A stretch of DNA of 64,000 nucleotides from CAZDDI01 sp964504195 (GTDB lineage: Bacteria > Chloroflexota > Anaerolineae > B4-G1 > SLSP01), in NCBI GenBank assembly GCA_964504195.1, contig CAZDDI010000007.1:1-64000 (forward strand), read 5' to 3'. The notes under the pieces were generated by a model. That model saw only the letters and a program-made list of their open reading frames with translations. It did no database searches and had not been told where the DNA came from. The first letter of the stretch is position 1; each line of letters starts with the position of its first letter. Below are positions 60,051 through 64,000 of this stretch, piece after piece. The position numbers and the translations under genes are program-made.

Positions 60051-63000
60051 ATGACATTCAAACCCGTCTCAACACAAGTGGATTTTATCGCGCAGGAGCA
60101 CGAGGTGCTGGAGTTCTGGCAGCGCGTGGATGCGTTCGGCAAGCTGCGCGCGCTGCGGGCCGACGGGCCGCGTTGGTCGTTCATTGACGGTCCGATAACG
60201 GCTAACAACCCTATGGGCGTGCATCACGCCTGGGGGCGCTCGTACAAGGACCTCTGGCAGCGCTTCTGGGCCATGCGCGGCTATCAGGAGCGCTACCAGA
60301 ACGGCTTCGATTGCCAGGGCCTCTGGGTCGAGGTGGAGGTCGAAAAGGAAAAGGGCTTCAAATCCAAGCGCGATATCGAGCAGCACGGTCTCGCCAATTT
60401 CGTGCTCGACTGCAAGGCACGCGTGCTGCGCCAGGCCGCCCGCCAAACCGAGCAATCCATCCGCCTGGGCAACTGGATGGACTGGAATGATCCCGCTGTG
60501 CTACGGACGATGGCCGACAAACTCCAGGAAGATCCGCAGCAGACCTTCACCTACCACGGGCCCGACGGCCCTGTCACCGATACGGTCGAGCGCCTCGTGG
60601 GGCGGCTGGGGATGCCGGAGCTCGGCGGCTCGTATTTCACCTTCGCCACCGAGAACAACTACACCATCTGGACCTTCATCAAGAAGGTGTGGGAGAAGGG
60701 CTGGCTCTACAAGGGCCATGATGTGATGCCCTGGTGCTCGCGCTGCGCCACCGCCATCAGCCAGCACGAGATTGTGACCGATGGCTATCAGGATCTCACG
60801 CACGACGCCGTCGTGGTGCGCTTCCCGCTCCGGGGACGCGAGCAGGAAGCCCTGCTGGTATGGACGACGACGCCGTGGACGCTCACGAGCAACGTGGCGG
60901 CGGCGGTGGGGTCGGAGCTCACCTACGTCAAGGTGAAATCCGAGCGCGATGGCTGGGTCTACTACCTGGCCGAGGGCACGCTCAAGACGGTGGTGAAGGG
61001 CAAGGTTGAGGTGCTGGCGCGGCTCAAGGGCGCGGAGCTGCTAGGCTGGGAGTACGATGGCCCGTTCGATGAACTGCCTGCCGCCATCGCGGCCGGCGCC
61101 CCCGCCGCGCATCGCATCATCCCCTGGAGCGAGGTGGGCGAGGCGGAAGGCACGGGTATCGTCCACATCGCCCCCGGCTGTGGCGCGGAGGACTTCGGCC
61201 TGAGCAAGGAGTTCGACCTGCCCGCGCTCGCGCCGCTCACCGAGGAGGGCGCGTTCCTGGCGGGCTTCGGCTGGCTCACCGGGCGCGATGTGCATGAGGT
61301 GGCGCACGACATCTTCCACGACCTGGAGGAGAAGGGCCGCCTGTATCGCTTTGATCCCTACACCCACCGCTATCCGATGTGTTGGCGGTGCGCCACGCCG
61401 CTCGTTTTCCGCCTGGTGGACGAGTGGTTCATCAGCATGGGGCCGCTCTACGACAAGCCCCGCGAGGAGGTGACGCCTGAGGAGAAGGCCGCCAGTCTGC
61501 GCTACCAGATCATGGATGTGGCGGATCAGATTCAGTGGATTCCCGAATTCGGCCATGAGCGCGAGCTCGACTGGCTGCGCAACATGCACGATTGGATGAT
61601 CTCGAAGAAACGCTACTGGGGTCTGGCCCTGCCGATTTGGGTGTGCGAGGCGTGCGAGCACTTCGAGGTGCTGGGCGATGAGGACGAGCTGCACGCGCGG
61701 GCCGTCGCAGGCTGGGACGAGTTCGAGGGACACACGCCCCATCGCCCATACATTGACGCGGTCAAAATCGCCTGCCCCCAGTGCGGCGGGCAGATGACGC
61801 GCACCAAGGACGTGGGCAACCCCTGGCTGGATGCGGGCAGCGTGGCCTACTCCACCGTGCGCTATCGCACCGACCGCGAGTATTGGAAGCAGTGGGTGCC
61901 CGCCGAGTGGATCAGCGAATCGTTTCCGGGGCAGTTCCGCAACTGGTTCTACAGCCTCATCACCATGAGCACCGTCTTCGAGCAAATTCCGCCCGCGAAG
62001 ATCGTCCACGGTTACGCCACGCTCTGGGCCGAGGATGGCCGCCCGATGCACAAATCCTGGGGTAACGCCATCTGGTTCGATGACGCTGCCGAGCAGATGG
62101 GCGTGGACACGATGCGCTGGATGTACCTGAACCAGAAGCTCGATCAGAACATGCTCTTCGGCTACACGCGGGCCGATGAAATCCGCCGCCGCTTCATCAT
62201 CCCTCTGTGGAACGTGTATGCGTTCTTCATCAACTACGCGCGGATTGATGGGTGGGAGCCAGGAGAAATGGCAAATGGCGAATGGCAAATGGACGATGGA
62301 GATTCGCAATTCGCCATTCGCAATTTGTTGGATCGGTGGATTCTGGCCCGGTTGAAGGAAACCATCGCGGCGATGACGTCCGGTTACGAGACCTATATTC
62401 CGGTGGATGTGGCCGCGCCCGCCGAGGCGTTCCTCGATGACCTGAGCAACTGGTATGTGCGCCGCAGCCGGCGGCGGTTCTGGGTCAAGCGCGGGCTGAG
62501 CGCCGAGGCCGACGCCGACAAGGATGCCGCCTATCGCACGCTCTACACCGTGCTGGTGACGTTCGCCAAACTGCTCGCGCCCTCGCTGCCGTTCATCAGC
62601 GAGGCGATGTATCAGAATCTTGTGCGCCGGGTGGATGCAACCACGCCAGACAGCATCCACCACTGCCTGTTCCCGACGGCGGAGCCGCTCACGGTGGAGG
62701 AGCGCGACCTGGTGGAGACGATGGCTGCCGTGCGGCAGGCCGCTACGCTGGGCCATTCCGTGCGGGCGACGGGCAACCTCAAGGTGCGGCAACCGCTGGC
62801 CCGCGCCCTCATCGCCGCCGATCCACGCCGCCGCGCCGCGCTCGCTCGCCTGCTCGATCTGCTGGCGGATGAACTCAACGTGAAGGCGGTGGATTTCGTC
62901 GCGGAAGAGGGCGAGCTGGTGACGTACAACCTGCTCCCCATGAACCGCGTGCTAGGGCCGAAGTTCGGGCAGCGCTTCCCGCTGGTGCGGCAGGCGCTCG

Positions 63001-63455
63001 CCGCGCTGGATGCGGCGCAGGCCGTGGCTCAGCTCCACGCGGGCGAAAGCCTCACGCTCACGCTGAGCGATGGCAGCGAGGCCACGCTCGCGCCCGCTGA
63101 GGTGCTGGTGGAGACGCAGCCGCGCGCGGGCTTCGGCGTGGCGGGCGAGGGCGGCATCGTGGTCGCGCTCGATACCGCGCTCACGCCGGAGCTGGAGCAG
63201 GAAGGGCTGGCGCGCGAGGTCATCCGCCGCGTGCAAGACTTGCGCAAGCAAGCGGATTACGACCTCACCGACCGGATCGCCGTGCAGTACCGCGCCGGGG
63301 GGAAGCTGGCAGAGGCCATCGCCGCGTTCCGTGCCGCCATCGCCGCCGAGGTGCTGGCGGATACAGTAGAGGCGGCAGATGCGCCCGCTGGGGATAAATC
63401 GTTGGAGGACACAGTCGAGGGCGACGCGCTGGTGGTCGCCGTGCGGCGGATGTAG
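60051..63455 (+). CDS. ileS: Isoleucyl-tRNA synthetase, eukaryote-like type, with an in-frame repeat insertion
   Basis: A 1134-residue class I synthetase. The HIGH-type motif is NNPMGVHHAWGR near residue 50. The CP1 editing domain has WTTTPWTLTSNVA and HIAPGCGAEDFG. ISKKRYWGLALPIW and MHKSWGN (the KMSKS equivalent) complete the catalytic core. The sequence type is that of the eukaryote-like IleS2 group. Residues about 738-758 (GEMANGEWQMDDGDSQFAIR) are translated from a GAATGGCAAATGG palindrome between FFINYARIDGWEP and LLDRWILARL. The ATG at 60051 follows GGAGG by eight bases. A T-box leader controls it. Confidence 0.95.
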   Translation: MTFKPVSTQVDFIAQEHEVLEFWQRVDAFGKLRALRADGPRWSFIDGPITANNPMGVHHAWGRSYKDLWQRFWAMRGYQERYQNGFDCQGLWVEVEVEKEKGFKSKRDIEQHGLANFVLDCKARVLRQAARQTEQSIRLGNWMDWNDPAVLRTMADKLQEDPQQTFTYHGPDGPVTDTVERLVGRLGMPELGGSYFTFATENNYTIWTFIKKVWEKGWLYKGHDVMPWCSRCATAISQHEIVTDGYQDLTHDAVVVRFPLRGREQEALLVWTTTPWTLTSNVAAAVGSELTYVKVKSERDGWVYYLAEGTLKTVVKGKVEVLARLKGAELLGWEYDGPFDELPAAIAAGAPAAHRIIPWSEVGEAEGTGIVHIAPGCGAEDFGLSKEFDLPALAPLTEEGAFLAGFGWLTGRDVHEVAHDIFHDLEEKGRLYRFDPYTHRYPMCWRCATPLVFRLVDEWFISMGPLYDKPREEVTPEEKAASLRYQIMDVADQIQWIPEFGHERELDWLRNMHDWMISKKRYWGLALPIWVCEACEHFEVLGDEDELHARAVAGWDEFEGHTPHRPYIDAVKIACPQCGGQMTRTKDVGNPWLDAGSVAYSTVRYRTDREYWKQWVPAEWISESFPGQFRNWFYSLITMSTVFEQIPPAKIVHGYATLWAEDGRPMHKSWGNAIWFDDAAEQMGVDTMRWMYLNQKLDQNMLFGYTRADEIRRRFIIPLWNVYAFFINYARIDGWEPGEMANGEWQMDDGDSQFAIRNLLDRWILARLKETIAAMTSGYETYIPVDVAAPAEAFLDDLSNWYVRRSRRRFWVKRGLSAEADADKDAAYRTLYTVLVTFAKLLAPSLPFISEAMYQNLVRRVDATTPDSIHHCLFPTAEPLTVEERDLVETMAAVRQAATLGHSVRATGNLKVRQPLARALIAADPRRRAALARLLDLLADELNVKAVDFVAEEGELVTYNLLPMNRVLGPKFGQRFPLVRQALAALDAAQAVAQLHAGESLTLTLSDGSEATLAPAEVLVETQPRAGFGVAGEGGIVVALDTALTPELEQEGLAREVIRRVQDLRKQADYDLTDRIAVQYRAGGKLAEAIAAFRAAIAAEVLADTVEAADAPAGDKSLEDTVEGDALVVAVRRM
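62266..62327. repeat. Palindromic repeat inserted in frame in ileS
   Basis: AATGGCAAATGGCGAATGGC at the left is mirrored by GATTCGCAATTCGCCATTCG. The family is TTCGCCATTCGCCATT, also seen at the end of the SD-bearing repeats. Here it is read through and adds about 20 residues. Confidence 0.85.
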
Positions 63456-63462
63456 CCTCCAT

Positions 63463-63540
63463 TGTCATTGCGAGCCGTCTGCGCCGAAGCAATCTCTCTC
63501 TCCCGATGGTTGAGATTGCTTCGGCGCGCTCGCAATGACA
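63463..63540. repeat. TGTCATTGCGAGC inverted repeat
   Basis: TGTCATTGCGAGC and GCGCCGAAGCAATCTC are mirrored by GAGATTGCTTCGGCGC and GCTCGCAATGACA. This is the widely found CATTGCGAG palindrome of many bacteria. It lies eight bases after the ileS stop. Confidence 0.88.
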
Positions 63541-63544
63541 GATG

Positions 63545-63583
63545 CCGGCCCGCGTTGATTTTCCAACGCGGGCCGGTTTATTT
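63545..63583 (+). terminator. Rho-independent terminator after ileS
   Basis: A 13-bp stem CCGGCCCGCGTTG / CAACGCGGGCCGG with a six-base loop, then TTTATTTAT. Confidence 0.85.
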
Positions 63584-63590
63584 ATCTACC

Positions 63591-63620
63591 CGTCCATTTG
63601 TAATCCCTCTCAAATGGACG
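63591..63620. promoter_or_regulatory. Palindrome CGTCCATTTG / CAAATGGACG
   Basis: Perfect 10-bp arms around ten bases, 48 bases before the last gene's start. It may be an operator or a short repeat. No -10/-35 pair is clear. Confidence 0.45.
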
Positions 63621-63667
63621 TATACTTGAAGTAACGAAAACCAATGTGCTGGAGCGAGTACTTCTCA

Positions 63668-64000
63668 ATGAATGAACCCACGCTATTCGAACGCTATGGC
63701 ATCGAGCGGCTGCTCATCCACCAGCCGCCCTTTGGCATGAGCGAGAAAGGTCAGCGCACTGATTTCATCAGTGGTACTTCTATCAGAAGCACGTTGCTGT
63801 ACATGCAAGAGGTGGTCGAGCGGGTCACAGCACAAGGATTGCCTCTTCATCTTAGCGCCGATGAACGCGCCGCAGAGGCCCAAGCCGCCAGCCAATGTGC
63901 GTTGGAGTCGCTACTTGAGATGCTTAATGCTTCGCTGGTAGATCCTCAACATTACATCACCGCCGAATACTTGCTCAATGCGCGTAATTACTATTCCTAC
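63668..64000 (+). CDS. Partial gene of unknown function, running off the window
   Basis: From ATG 63668 the frame is open to the window end (111 codons), beginning MNEPTLFERYGIERLLIHQP. It is not similar to a family I know. The codon use is like that of its neighbours. A GGAG lies 13 bases upstream. It lacks the 3' end, so domains cannot be judged. Confidence 0.6.
   Translation, partial: MNEPTLFERYGIERLLIHQPPFGMSEKGQRTDFISGTSIRSTLLYMQEVVERVTAQGLPLHLSADERAAEAQAASQCALESLLEMLNASLVDPQHYITAEYLLNARNYYSY

Noticed and set aside
61041..62792. 583-codon minus-strand frame opposite ileS
   Set aside because: Shadow frame of a well-defined synthetase.

Overview
The window reads as a chromosomal segment of a bacterium from the Chloroflexota, most likely Anaerolineae or a close relative. 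The phylum is inferred from several things seen here: a DUF3160 lipoprotein, secreted proteins with long Thr/Pro-rich linkers, a tandem CWWGITP lipoprotein, T-box leaders in front of thrS and ileS, a eukaryote-type IleS, a TGS-less ThrS, and gene spacers packed with many families of short palindromic repeats. There is no rRNA, no CRISPR array and no intact transposase. One tRNA gene (Thr, CGT) is present.

Layout. 1-4142: repeat-rich leader, moeA, an RsmC-like methyltransferase, tRNA-Thr and a ResB-like membrane protein. 4240-21461: udk, then a long rightward glycan island. The island first carries an acetyltransferase / aminotransferase / dehydrogenase set (WbpD-E-B-like, UDP-diacetamido-uronic acid type). 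A Wzx-like flippase, a methyltransferase-pyruvyltransferase fusion, a NeuA-phosphatase fusion, NeuB and five glycosyltransferases follow. Two toxin-antitoxin modules (RHH/PIN and MNT/HepT-like) sit in the same orientation between the last two glycosyltransferases, with overlapping reading frames. 21407-28386, mostly leftward: an FG-GAP-like protein, the DUF3160 lipoprotein, an antiporter remnant, xerC, an RNase H-like protein, an MBL hydrolase, a probable 6S RNA and a DUF59 protein. 28743-32569, rightward: methyltransferase, ruvB and an MFS permease. 32493-56673, leftward housekeeping: adenosine deaminase, secA, rlmN, a MocA-NagD fusion, an L,D-transpeptidase, an alanine-dehydrogenase-like protein, a GntR regulator with PyrD/PyrK-like proteins and lpdA, lipoproteins, a Na/Pi symporter, thrS with its T-box, and a cytidylate-kinase-like protein. 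56890-63455, rightward: tandem 212-bp repeats leading into a STAND/TPR ATPase, then T-box-controlled ileS. A gene at 63668 runs off the end.

How the genes fit together. The island encodes two routes to acidic surface sugars (a WbpB/D/E-type diamino-uronic acid and a nonulosonic acid made by NeuB and activated by NeuA), plus a flippase and transferases to assemble and export a glycan. The moeA gene and the MocA half of the MocA-NagD fusion both point to molybdenum cofactor use.

The most unusual features are the repeats. One family ends exactly in the Shine-Dalgarno sequence of three genes. One palindrome is read in frame inside ileS, another sits inside the ileS T-box leader, another supplies the C-terminus of the MocA-NagD protein, and a 212-bp unit has copied the start region of the STAND gene. 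All functional calls are from reading the sequence only; no database search was run.
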